From Rhizophagus clarus (taxonomy: Eukaryota > Glomeromycota > Glomeromycetes > Glomerales > Glomeraceae), in assembly GCA_015698045.1 (NCBI GenBank), contig BLAL01000250.1, positions 886,346 to 950,345 on the forward strand: a DNA stretch of 64,000 bases, read 5' to 3'. Shown piece after piece: positions 35,746 through 46,189 of this stretch (positions are counted from its first letter, which is position 1; every line of letters starts with the position of its first letter). The translations under genes and the position numbers were made by a program. Under the pieces are notes generated by a model. It was not told the origin of the DNA, made no database searches, and saw only the letters and a program-made list of their open reading frames with translations.

Positions 35746-36515
35746 TTAATGGAAATGTGCGTTAAAAATTGCAAATATTTAATGGAAATGTGCGTTAAAA
35801 TTTGCAAATATTTAATGGAAATGTGCATTAAAAATTGCAAATATTTAATGGTAATATGTGTTAAAAATTTGCAAATATTTAATGGAAATGTGCGTTAAAA
35901 ATTTGCAAATATTTAATGGAAATGTGCGTTAAAAATTTGCAAATATTTAATGTATGTGCGTTAAAAATTTGCAAATATTTAATGTATGTGCGTTAAAAAT
36001 TTGCAAATATTTAATGTATGTGCGTTAAAAATTTGCAAATATTTAATGTATGTGCGTTAAAAATTTGCAAATATTTAATGAAAATGTGCGTTAAAAATTA
36101 TAAATATTCAATGGAAATGTGCGTTAAAATTTGCAAATATTCAATGGGAATGTGCATTAAAATTCATAAATATTTAATGGGAATGTGTGTTAAAATTCAT
36201 AAATATTTAATGGGAATGTATGTTAAAATTCATAAATATTTAATGGGAATGTGCGTTAAAAATTTGCAAATATTTAATGGGAATGTGCGTTAAAAATTTG
36301 CAAATATTTAATGGGAATGTGCGTTAAAAATTTGCAAATATTTAATGGGAATGTGCGTTAAAAATTTGCAAATATTTAATGGGAATGTGCGTTAAAAATT
36401 TGCAAATATTTAATAGGAATGTGTGTTAAAAATTTGCAAATATTTAATGAATGTGCGTTAAAAATGTGCAAATATTTAATAGAAATGTGCTTAAAATTTG
36501 CTAATATTTAAGAGA
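35746..36515. repeat. Minisatellite block 6b, right of the TTAA element
   Basis: About 23 units, with four in a row shortened to AATGTATGTGCGTT. Ends with the start of a spacer (AGAGATGCATCTTTAG), which is then cut off at about 36527. Confidence 0.9.
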
Positions 36516-36526
36516 TGCATCTTTAG

Positions 36527-37430
36527 TCTTTACACAGGTCGAATAAAAAAAAATCGTCAAAAATCGGCAGTCTAATTTTTAACTGATTTTTGGATATATT
36601 TGTCTGATTTGTGGCTTTTTAAAGCCAATTTTATGGCGCTAATTGTTCGTGATCGGAAATATGTTATTTATGAACAAAAAATTGGAATACCGATTTTAGC
36701 AGATTTTGCAAAAATTGGCATTCTGATTTTAAAATAAACATGTCGATAGCTAAAAATCAGACTGCCAGTTTATAGCTATATTTGTTCTATTTATGGCATT
36801 TTGCTGCCAATTTTATAGCACGTATTATTAGCAATCAGAAATTCTTTTATTTTTATCGACATAAATCAGAATATCATTTTAAAATTATAATTGCCAATTC
36901 TCACAAGATCAGAAGGCTGATTTTTAAATAATCATGCCAAATCACCTAAAATCGGATTGCCAAGTTTAATTCAGTATAAACATTTCAAAAATAATTTATG
37001 CTGATTTATATATCAGATCTTTCTATTATCGATTTTCTCATAATTTATAATTATTATTATTGTCCAGTTTTTTAGCTCGGTATAAATATTTCAAAAATAG
37101 TTTATGCCGATTTATATATCAAATCTTTCTATTATCGATTTTCTCATAATTCATAATTACTATTATTGTCCGGTTTTATTTTATTTTTTCATTTTCGATA
37201 ATTGATTTATTTTTAATATTTAATATGTATGATATATAATATGTATGCTATTATTTTATAATATATACTGCAATTTATGATATATTTATTATTATTATAT
37301 TATTATTATATTATCCATATTATTATTATTATATTATTATATTGTTTTTATTATTATATTATTATTATGTATAGAATGTTTATATAAAATATATTAAAAT
37401 TATATTTATCTCGTCATGTTACTTATAAAT
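36527..37430. repeat. Degenerate tandem repeats and AT microsatellites
   Basis: After the satellite break comes CACAGGTCGAA (36533-36543), the same first 11 bases as the foldback element at 41181. Two diverged ~180-bp copies contain GCCAATTTTATGGCGC / GCCAATTTTATAGCACG. A 106-bp unit is then present twice (tandem starts at about 36971 and 37077). 37261-37370 is a TTA microsatellite. No gene seen. Confidence 0.6.
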
Positions 37431-37566
37431 GGCTAAAAATAACCAGAGCTCTAAAAAAAGAGATTATTAGGATAGAAATGATATTAGAGAGTTAATTTAT
37501 AAACAACAAAAGTTAAATCACTCAAAATACAAGCAGTTGATTTTAAATGATGAAACAAATACCTAA
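37429..37566 (+). pseudogene. Short lysine/glutamine-rich ORF with one stop
   Basis: ATG 37429 to TAA 37564, 45 codons, with an internal TAG at 37468 (KKRDY-stop-DRNDIREL). The composition (MAKNNQSSKK, LIYKQQKLNHSKYKQ) is not low-complexity AT noise, but no family is certain. The stop could come from CAG or TGG. Confidence 0.3.
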
Positions 37567-37636
37567 ATTTATGTACGTCTTCTGATATCGGCCAGTACTA
37601 CTTTTAAGTAAAAGGGACCTTGGTGCTCATCTACAT

Positions 37637-38720
37637 CTAAATTACCATTATTATCATCATTTTGTCTTTATTAGTTCTATCATTTTTATCAGCATTACCA
37701 TTATTGCCATCAACGTTATTATCACTATTACCATTATTGTCATCATCATTATTATTATCATTACCATTATTGTCATCATCGTTATTATCACTGTCATTAT
37801 TCTCATCATCATCATCATCATCAGATTCTGGTTCAATCCACCTTGATGATATCCACCAATTTGCCATGTATTGTGTTGGTCTGCTTTTTTTATTAACATC
37901 ATCTAGACGGTAACGTTTGTGACTTAACCTAATTCTGATGCTTACTCTGATCTCATCCGCTCGAAATAAGATTCTTTTAACCTAATGATAAATTTATAAC
38001 TTATTAGCATAAACGCTTATGTTTTAAACTTTCACAACTTTACATACTCTATAAGACCTCCACTCCTTATTGTGAATCTTAATTACAGAATTTGTACTTA
38101 TCAACCTTCCTGATCTTATGTTATCGTTACGCTCTTCATTTGTCAGAACTTCGTCTTCAGTAGACCATTCATCCGAATGGACTTCTGCAGTATTTACTGC
38201 TTTTTCGCAATCTTTAATAAATACTTCTCTGGTCATATTTTCAGGATGACAATTATCTAGAATGCTGTCTTGCGTGAAGATCATGTGTTGGAGACCTTTG
38301 TATTTTCTATTAAAGAGTAAATTAAAATAATTAATAGATTATATACATTGTCATTTTAAATAATGAATTTTACACCTGATCTCTCCTCAACGACATGTGT
38401 TGCCATTTATTGTGTTCATCTATCTTACCCTCCTTTTTTAATTTCCAAATCTCCCGCTATAATTTGTGTAGCTGTTTTATTACTTTTAAAAGTTCTATAT
38501 CATATACCTTTAATGAAGGAGGCATCGCTGCTTTAACGGCTGGTAGAAGTTCATCGGGAAAGTTATATCAGTTCAGATCTGCAGTGATCTGTGATTTTAG
38601 CAGATTGCCGCATTTTTTTAATGCAATTTTGTTAAGAATCTACGCAATACTGCAGAAATTATTTTTTTATTTTTTTCAAAGATTTTTTTATAAAAAATTT
38701 GTGATAATCTCCAAAATTGC
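37637..38720 (-). pseudogene. Decayed three-exon gene, multicopy fungal family
   Basis: Exons are joined by two short introns whose phases fit. The first exon reads from about 38640 to 38374 (PDELLPAVKAAMPPSLKVYD, ...EHNKWQHMSLRRDQ), with stops TGA 38568-38570 and TAG 38457-38459. Intron 38373-38307 (67 nt) completes a Val codon. Exon 38306-38048 reads YKGLQHMIFTQDSILD...NKEWRSYR. Intron 38047-37982 (66 nt) has the classic GTATGT donor and a TGCTAATAAG branch site. The last exon starts VKRILFRADEIRVSIR, then SHKRYRLDD, RPTQYMANWWISSRW and an Asp/Asn-rich tail encoded by an ATC/ATT microsatellite, ending at 37637. I recall proteins with this order (WRS...ADE...W) from Rhizophagus repeats. Function unknown. 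Confidence 0.6.
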
Positions 38721-38879
38721 AGATTTTTAAAAACACTTCGTACAAAAATCTTTAAAGATTTTCACAATTTTCTTCTTTAATTTGATAAACTTTGCATGAT
38801 AAACTTTGATAAGCTTCCAGTTTATTTTCTACACTTAATTTCCTTTAAGACACTTAAACTTTTTATTCGCAATACTTTA

Positions 38880-41150
38880 AGGAAATAATTTTTTTCAACA
38901 TTTTTCATAAATATAATTTTTTTTTCAATACCTTTCAAAGAAATAAATTTTTTTCAACGTCTTTCAATTTAAAGTCTAAAAATACCCTAAGAAAAAACTT
39001 TTTTTGTAGTTTTTTAAGCTTCGAAATTATTAAATAGACTTGCTATCTTTTCTATCTCCCTAAAAGAATCATTTTATAGGCCCTCTACAAGGACTAAATG
39101 TACTTTCGACGGTGTTTTAGACATACGAATCATAAATGAACGTTAGCTAACGCTAGTTTTCAAAGGTAACCTTCAAAAAAAAAATTTTTTATTAATTTTA
39201 TTTAACAAACGTCCATTAATGTTTGATTTCCTTTTTTGTAGGTCCAGAATACTGAAAAACAAGTTCCGGCCTCCATTTCAAAGGTAAACTTTGAAATGTT
39301 TAATTTACTTTTATTTTGATGAACGTCATTAACTAAGGTTACTTTGTAGCCGATCAGCTTCTGCGGTATCATATGACCTAGAGATCAGTTGATAATCTAA
39401 AAAAATTTCCTTTTTTCTTTACTAGGGCTCTTCTGGACTTTGGAATTGTCGAAGAATGAGTAAACAAAATTTATTTGTTTCAGCATTTCAAGCTGATTTT
39501 TTGCTAAAAATCTTAGCCAGACTTCACATTTTGAAGGTATGGCCTTCGAAATAATTTTTTTTTTATTAAATTAACTTAACAAACGTTGATTAACATTCAT
39601 TTATCTTTTTTTTAGGTCTGGAACACCAAACATACAGGCTCAGACTCTATTTTGAAGGTAACTTCAAAAAAAAAAATACCTTTTTTTTATTTTTATTTTC
39701 AACGAGCGTTAACTAACATTTGTTTCATTTTTCTTAGGTCTGGAACTCCAATTCGAAGCAGACTGAAGTATTTGAAAATGGAAATGATTTTTTTTTTATA
39801 TATTTTACAAAATGTTAATGTTTTATTTTGTATTTCTTTTTTTTTTAGGTCTGGAACTTCATTTCGAGGCAGACCACTGTAAGTAAAAAAAAAAGTTCTT
39901 TTTTTTTGTATTTTAGTGAAACATTAGTAACGTTTCGCTTTTCTTCTTTTGTTTAGATCCAAAACTCCATTTCGAGACAGACTATTAAGTAAAGAAAAAA
40001 AAATGATTTTTTTTTCTTTGTATTTTAGCGAAACGTTAGTAACGTTTCACTTTTCTTCTTTTTTAGGTCTGGAACTCCATTTCAAGGCAGACCACTGTAA
40101 GTAAAAAAAAAGGTTCTTTTTTTTACTTTTATTTAAACAAACGTTACTAATATTCATTTTTTTTATTTTTTAGGTCCAGAATTTAGAGATGGACCGGTAT
40201 TTCAAAGGTATAATATCTTCAAAATTTATTTTTTTTTTTGTTTTATTTAAACGAACATTACTAATGTTCGTTTTTTTTATTTTTTTTAGGTCCAGACATT
40301 CCATTTGAAAGACTGGACTCTATTCGAAGGTAAAGTCTTCGAATTTTCTTTTGTTTTATTTAACAAACGTTAATGAACATTTATTAATGTTTGTTTTTTC
40401 TTTTTTAGATTTAGAGTAACCATTTTTGAAGGCCATTTGAAGGTACGACCTTTGAAAAAAAATGTATTTAATTTTTTGTTTAATTAACGTTGCTAACGTT
40501 TGATGTTTTTTCTTTTTTTAGGTCCAGACAAAGCCCAGACTATTCGAAGGTAATGTACATTTGAATTTTTTTAAAAAAATTTGGTTTTTTATTTATCTAA
40601 CGAATTCTATTTTTTTTTCTTATTTTAGGTCTTGGACGCTCCATTTCAAAGGCCGGACTTTATTTGAAGGTCAGCTTTCGATTTTTTAAAATTTTTTTTT
40701 TTATTGTTTTTATTTTACTAACATTCGATTTTTATTTTTTTTTTTGTTTTAAGTCCAGAGGTTGGGCAGACCGGAATATTTTGAAACTAAAAAAGACTTC
40801 AAAATTTTTTTTTATATATTATTTTATGAAGCGTTACTAACATTTCATTTTTATTTTGTAGGCTCGTGCTTCCTGGATGTCATAGTAAAAGGAAAGTGGA
40901 AAAATGACGAAGAAGAGAGCCTCTTGAACAAGATTTCGAAGGTACTTTTGAAAATTAATTTTTTTTTGTTTTGTTAATGAAACGTAAACTAATGTTTCGA
41001 TTCTTTTTTTTGTAGGTTTATGACTTTCCAGACGCCTTCTGATGGAATTTCGAAGGTAAAACTTCAAAATTATCTCATTTTTTTATTTAAACGAAAAGTC
41101 AGCTAATATTTCGCTTTTCTTTTATTGTAGGTCTACAGTTTTCTTTAGAA
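38880..41150 (+). repeat. Exon/intron-like hairpin array C, at least 15 modules
   Basis: The longest and clearest array, with a period of about 105-120 bp. Each module has an exon-like segment of 28-43 nt (two of 42 nt at about 39241-39282 and 39616-39657; three of exactly 30 nt near 39850, 39958 and 40066) beginning GTCTGGAACTCCATTTC or GTCCAGA. It is preceded by TTTTTAG and followed by GTAAGT, GTAAA or GTAC. The donor is flanked by short complementary arms (TTCGAAG-GTAAAGT-CTTCGAA). The intron-like part is T-rich and holds an AACGTTACTAACGTT-type palindrome before the acceptor. Many exon-like segments are themselves inverted repeats (GGTCTGG...CAGACC). One segment, 40862-40940, is longer and could be coding. 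No translation is open through all segments. Confidence 0.7.
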
Positions 41151-41180
41151 GTGATAAAATTTTAACGTTTGATACATTTG

Positions 41181-41543
41181 CACAGGTCGAAATTAGTTAA
41201 ATAGGGTATCAATAGAGTATTAATAGGTTATCAATCGGCTATCAATAAGCTACCCTATTGGTAGCCTATTGAACTTGCACCATAATCTGTCACCAATCGG
41301 GCAGGCTGATTGATAGCCGATTGATAACTTATTGATAACCTATTAGTATCCTATTGGTATTTTTATTAAATAGGGTATCAATAGGGTATCAATCGGTTAT
41401 CAATAGGTTATCAATCAGCCTGCCTGATTGGTGACGGATTATGGCACAAGTTTAATAGGCTACCAATAGGGTAGCTTATTGATAGCCGATTGATAACCTA
41501 TTGATACCCTATTGATACCCTATTTAACTAATTTCGACCTGTG
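41181..41543. mobile_element. Foldback (long inverted repeat) element, 363 bp
   Basis: Two arms of about 175 bp are near-perfect complements. It starts CACAGGTCGAAATTAGTTAA and ends with the complement. The arms are built of 10-12 bp sub-repeats (GGGTATCAATAG, GGTTATCAATCG) and a unique GC-richer core (CACCAATC-GGCAGGCTGATTG). It would extrude as a cruciform or form a long RNA hairpin. No target duplication could be fixed. The same 11-base terminus occurs alone at 36533. Confidence 0.85.
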
Positions 41544-41568
41544 TTAGTTGGATCGAAGTTAAAAGCTG

Positions 41569-41625
41569 TTTGTTGGAATCGAACTAACTGGAACACTGTC
41601 CAAACCATTAACAATAACATAATTT
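41569..41625. repeat. Conserved motif linked to the arrays, copy 4
   Basis: TTGGAATCGAACTAACTGG, then ACACTGTCCAAACCATTAAC. In reverse it contains AGTTCGATTCC, close to the tRNA B-box consensus GGTTCGANTCC. Confidence 0.5.
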
Positions 41626-41829
41626 GAACGTCTGTAAAGAAAAGAAAAGGGGACTTTTAATTAGTGCATTTAGTTAGCAAATAGGATAGTTTAGTATACT
41701 ATGTACTTTTAAATTTGTAAATATCTTTAATTAATAAATTGATATTAGTTAATATTAAAGTTAAAACACTGCCTAATTGTAAATTTGCATTAGTGTTTTT
41801 GAAAAATTTTGCAGATTTATTTTTGAAAA

Positions 41830-41960
41830 ATTTCGCAGGTTTTTTGTGCTTGTAGATCTGCGCAGAAATCCATGAAATTTTTCAGTGCTGCGCATCGGCA
41901 TGTCCTCAGATCTGCGCAGAAATGTACTCTGCAGAATTGCGCAGATCTGCGGACCAAAAT
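41830..41960. repeat. Cluster of AGATCTGCGCAGAA motifs
   Basis: Three close copies of AGATCTGCGCAG (41851, 41909 and one in reverse at 41939) plus TCTGCAGAATTGCGCAG. The motifs are palindromic. The open frame through here has no other support. Confidence 0.45.
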
Positions 41961-42847
41961 TTTTCCCGATGTTTTCTTATTTATCGACTTTTTTTGTTTA
42001 CTAAATGTCTTTGACGTGTCAAAAAGAATCGACGAATCAAAGTTGTTTATAATATGGATTACCTCATTCTATTTAATATAACATTCATTTTTTAACAATC
42101 AATACAAAAGAGAAATATTAATAAAATAAAGATATATTTACATGAACAGTTTTTTTGAAATTTTTATTAGTTATTGGAGGAAGGGCACGCCGATTCTCTC
42201 TGGACAGAACTGGTGATAGGCTTCTATTTCTTGGTTCTTCACTCGTTCTTTCTTCCGTTAGCACTTTCACATGTTTGGTAAGATTTGAAATCATGCTTCT
42301 TAATTTGCTGACTTCTCTGTTGTTAGCACCTATTATAAATCAGTATTTAATATAAATCACTTAGTATAAAAAATTTTACGTGCAAATAAGTAAAGAAATG
42401 TGAAATGAATACTACTGCTCGCTGGAGGTGAAGAAGAAGGAATTGTTAAAGATATATTGGTTAAAGATCCTATAACAATAACGTTAAATTGGTATAGTAT
42501 AAGTAAAATGAAATTTAATTAGTACTAATATAAAACAATATTACTTTTTGTAATTGATCTCCCTCTAGAGACATTTTAGTAGTTTCGATTATATTGAGAT
42601 TGAGAGCGTGATTGATGTCGATGAGGGGAATGAGAGTGAGATCGAGATCGATGTTGATGAGAACGAGAATGATGGAAACAATGAGGGGAGCGAAAGCAAT
42701 GGGAACGTGATTGTTGGTAACGATGAGGGGAGTTAGAGTGACGGGAATGTGATCGTTAAGATTTGGAATGATAATAATGAGATTTGGATCAAGATGGGCA
42801 AGATTGAGGTTGATGAGTCATTGAGCAAGATTTTGAGTGACTACGAG

Positions 42848-45800
42848 TAGAGAAGCGATCTGTGAATGATAATCTGTGCAAATAATGCAAATATCTGGAT
42901 AATGCGGATATCCGGATTATTTCTAGGTATTACGAATTTATAAAATTTATCCGCAAATAATCTGCAAATATTCGCGGATTTTTACGGATTTATATATTTT
43001 ATTTAAAATACTAAATAATAAAGCATTATATAAAATTACAAATTTTTACTTAAATTGTTATAAAAGTAAGTGTTTATTGTAAAAAAAAACAGTTAAATTT
43101 CAGCCAATAAAGTGAATAAAATCAATAAGCTATCTTTTTTTTTCAACATCCCAACGTTCCAATACTCAAACACGAAGCAGTTAAAGCACCAGAAAATATA
43201 TTTTTGTATAACCACCCCTATTTCATATATATGTATAATACATTCACTTTTGTTTACATTTCCAGATCATTGTCTCACTATTTCCAACCCATTTTGGAAA
43301 TACTTTACAATCTAAAATTAGATTAATGATTACATCATAAGTATGATCGTGTAAATTCATGATTATATATATTCCCATGCGATTTTTTTAACAAATTAAT
43401 CTTTTTTTCCTACAATGACTGAAGAAATTAATCCACTTACACCTTTAAGCGACCATGATAGTGAAGAGAAAGAAACTGAAGGATTTAATCAAACTGCTTC
43501 TAGACCTTCTAATAAACGTTCAAAAAAACAAAAATCAACACACGTTCCCAAAAAAATAAAGACACTTGAAAAAACACACAAATATAAAAGCTAGGTGTGA
43601 AAATGGTGGGAACCCGTACTACTTGATAACAGAAATACTGGTGCAGAATGTTTGGTTAAAATAACGGATGAGCAACTCTGTGGAAAACTTTATTTAAATG
43701 GGAACTCGACAAGTAATCTAATTATGCATCTTGCCAGATCACATCAAATTACTGAAAATACAGATTTAAAAGGAAAATCAGTAAGTTTAATATTTTTTGT
43801 CATATCAATTATTTAGAATAAATATTAATATTTTTTTAAAAAAATAGGTTCAAACGACTCTTATCAATAAAATATTACCACATAATGAGACCAAGCAAGT
43901 ACAGCTTCATCAATCACTTGTTGATTGGTTTATAGCTGATTCAATGCTGCTCAAATTTGTTCAGAGTGAAATGTTTAAGAAATTTCTGCATGATTTAGAC
44001 CCAGGTTTTATTGTACCTGATATTAAATTAATAAAAAAAATTATTCATAGTGCATATAATTATACACTTCCTCTAATCGTTCAATATATTGAGGATCATG
44101 CAATTTCAATTAATTTAACAACTAATCTTTGGACTACTCGTAATAGACAAGGCTTTATTGGAGTAACATGCTGTTTCTTAGATGAGAATTTTCAGTTACA
44201 TGAACTTGTTCTTGCAGTTACTTATGTTCGATATCCTCATACTGCAGATCATATTAGTGATACTCTACTCGAATTATTAGATTACTGGTTGTTGAGAGAG
44301 AAAGTTAATGTAATTATTACAGATAATGGATCAAATATAAAAAAGGCAATTAAAGATATGAATGAAATTTCATCAAATATTACCTGGCAATCTTGCACCG
44401 CGCACACATTACAATTAGTTGTAGGAAAAGGACTGGCATGTGTAAAATTACTTGTATTAAGAACTAAGCGATTAATCAATTTTTTTATGTGACCCAAACA
44501 ATCAGAAAGACTGGAAAACATTCAAATAAATATTAGAAATCAAGTGGTATGATGTATTTTCAAAAAGTAAATTTTAAATAATCCGAAAAAAATAACTAAT
44601 ATTGGATTTTTTTAGAATCCTGGAAAAACAAGCACATACCTGCGCCATTGTATTGCAGATGTTGCCACCCGGTGGAATTCAAGTTTTTTGGCTTGGAAGA
44701 GACTGTTAGAAGTTAAGCCATATATTGATATTCTGTCAACAACTTTACCAATTGCTAATGATGCTGATTCAAAAAGAGATGGCGAACGATTATCAGAAAT
44801 TATGTTGACTAAAGATGAATGGGAATTATTACATGATTTATGTGAAGTTTTAAAAGGATTTGCTGAAGCCACAACTTATTTAGGTGCAAGTAAATATGTA
44901 ACTCATAGTATTATGAGTCCATTATTAAAAGAAATTAAAAAACGTGTAAAACCAGAAAATACAAGTCTCCAAAATGTAGATATAGATGAAATTGTTGATG
45001 TTTTTTTAGAGGAAGAAGAAGGGGAAATGGCTGAACGTGAAAATAGACAAAGTGCGTCAGGAAGGTTAAACTTAAATGTGCCATTTAATACTACTGGAAT
45101 GTTGGAAAAGTAAAGCTTCATTTGTACAATGCGATAGAATTATATTGGAATAAAGAAGAAGAAGAGACGCTTATTTCAGCATTACTTGATCCTAGAATTA
45201 AGTCTGTTGGATTTGTTGATAATGAAGAAGTTTGTAATAAAACAAAGGATCTATTAAAGAATAAATATGATCAACTTAAAGCTAATTCCTCATTAACAGC
45301 ATCTACTACTCTGGCAACATTATCATCTGGCCAATCTTCTTTATTTTCGATCTTTAAACGAAATTCCTCACAAGATGATGAATTAACTACTTACTTATCT
45401 TTACCTAAACTGGATTTTGATTTAGATCCTTTTATTTGGTGGTATGATCACAAAGAATGATTTCCAGTCCTTTCAAAATTGGCCAGAATTTACCTTCCTA
45501 TCCTAGCTACTTCTACTTCAAGCGAAAGATTATTTAGTGATGCTGGAAATTTGTTAACAGCTAAAAGAACGTGTTTAAATCCTGAGTTGTTTAATAGGCT
45601 TATGTTCTTAAAGAAAAATGCTTCATTCGTTAAAAGTATTTATCCTTCTACAAAAAATTTGTGATTGTTTCATACAATAGTATTTTAATAAAATAAGAAT
45701 TTACAAGTTGAAAATTAAATAATAAGGTATTATTTTTAATAAAAATGTAAGTTATGACTCACGAAATAACAATATTATAATATTTAAAAATTTTCATTAT

Positions 45801-46014
45801 GGGAAAAAGGAGAAATTCGTGACTTATCCGCGATTAAACAGATATTTGTGGATTTTTTATTATTTATGCGATCTGTTGATCATTCGCAGATATTTGTCAC
45901 ATAATTTGCAAATCATTTATTCAGTTTCTTGCAGACATATAATGGTCATCTGGATTACTTTTTTAGCTGACGGATATTTGTTTATATTCGCAAATAATCC
46001 AGATCGCTTCACTA
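42848..46014 (+). mobile_element. Complete hAT DNA transposon, 3,167 bp
   Basis: Target duplication ACTACGAG at 42840-42847 and 46015-46022, 8 bp as expected for hAT. Terminal inverted repeats are TAGAGAAGCGATCTG at the left and TAGTGAAGCGATCTG at the right (complement). Both subterminal regions are full of GCAAATAATCTGCAAATATTC and GCGGATAT motifs (42880-43000 and 45825-46000), probable transposase binding sites. It encodes one transposase, now broken. Confidence 0.95.
43415..45664 (+). pseudogene. hAT transposase with BED finger, broken
   Basis: ATG 43415. Exon 1 (43415-43780) has an acidic, then basic start, then a BED zinc finger whose opening S-W-V-W is now S-stop-V-stop (TAG 43592, TGA 43598; both fit TGG). 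It continues KWWEPVLL, with C (ECLVKI), C (QLCGKLY) and H-x4-H (MHLARSH) metal ligands. Intron 43781-43847 is phase 0. Exon 2 carries the RNase-H-like fold: NLTTNLWTTRNRQGFIGVTC, VIITDNGSNIKKAI and SCTAHTLQLVVGKGL, with TGA 44490 where CGA is likely. Intron 44547-44615. Exon 3 has DVATRWNSSFLAWKRLLE, a missing base near 45110, then LLDPRIK. After TGA 45458 comes the C-terminal dimerisation block, FPVLSKLARIYLPILATSTSSERLFSDAGN, to stop at 45662. About 720 codons in all. Confidence 0.92.
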
Positions 46015-46189
46015 ACTACGAGATCGATTAATATGAGTTTAATGTCAAGATTGATGAGATTGAGAATGGTAACTAGATTCATTTTGTTGAGATCTAATAT
46101 GAGGATGAGAGCCATCACGAGAAAATTTAAAGGTTTAAATTTTCTCATTATGATATTTGATAATTTGATAATTTAAAGATTAAACAAGA

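Larger units (their letters stand above)
23146..36515. repeat. Higher-order satellite: 33-bp minisatellite alternating with 0.78-kb spacer
   Basis: Six tandem higher-order units, the last split by a transposon. Each has a minisatellite block of 33- or 34-bp repeats (consensus GCAAATATTTAATGGGAATG plus TGCGTTAAAATTT), followed by a spacer of about 780 bp. The spacer starts ATGCATCTTTACTTAATAAG and ends ACACACCTGTTGAGTACCTGACCATC. Spacers lie at about 23636-24415, 24776-26010 (with a 448-bp insertion), 26612-27400, 28262-29045 and 29988-30960 (with a 186-bp insertion). They are roughly 90-97% alike by eye. Block lengths vary from about 0.36 to 0.95 kb. Because 33 is a multiple of three, open frames appear on both strands; they are not treated as genes. 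Confidence 0.93.
42118..46140 (-). pseudogene. Arg/Ser/His-rich protein gene split by a hAT insertion
   Basis: Read on the minus strand, 46140-46015 continues directly into 42839-42545 once the hAT element and one copy of its 8-bp duplication are removed. The joined frame is RS/HS/QS-rich (INRSRSHSKSC, HRSRSHSHSPHRHQSRSQSQ). Three further exons follow with matching phases: intron 42544-42470, exon 42469-42416, intron 42415-42330, exon 42329-42118. The last exon has a short helical stretch (REVSKLRSMISNLTKHVKVL) and RSLSPVLSRENRR, ending in TAA. In-frame stops (TGA and TAA near 46055, TGA near 42793, TAA near 42757, TAA near 42573) all fit CGA or CAA after C-to-T change. RS-rich proteins often bind RNA, but no RRM is visible. 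The 5' end is not resolved. Confidence 0.55.

Noticed and set aside
23149..36293. Open frames of 75-133 codons with MGMCVKICKYL or IPIKYLQILTH repeats on both strands
   Set aside because: They arise because the minisatellite unit is 33 bp. They break wherever a 34-bp unit occurs and exist in both directions in the same place.
23146..36515. CRISPR array
   Set aside because: Direct repeats are contiguous with no unique spacers, in a eukaryotic genome.
37657..37913. Met/Ile-rich and Ser/Leu-rich frames over the ATC microsatellite
   Set aside because: Other frames of the Asp/Asn-rich tail of the decayed gene at 37637-38720.
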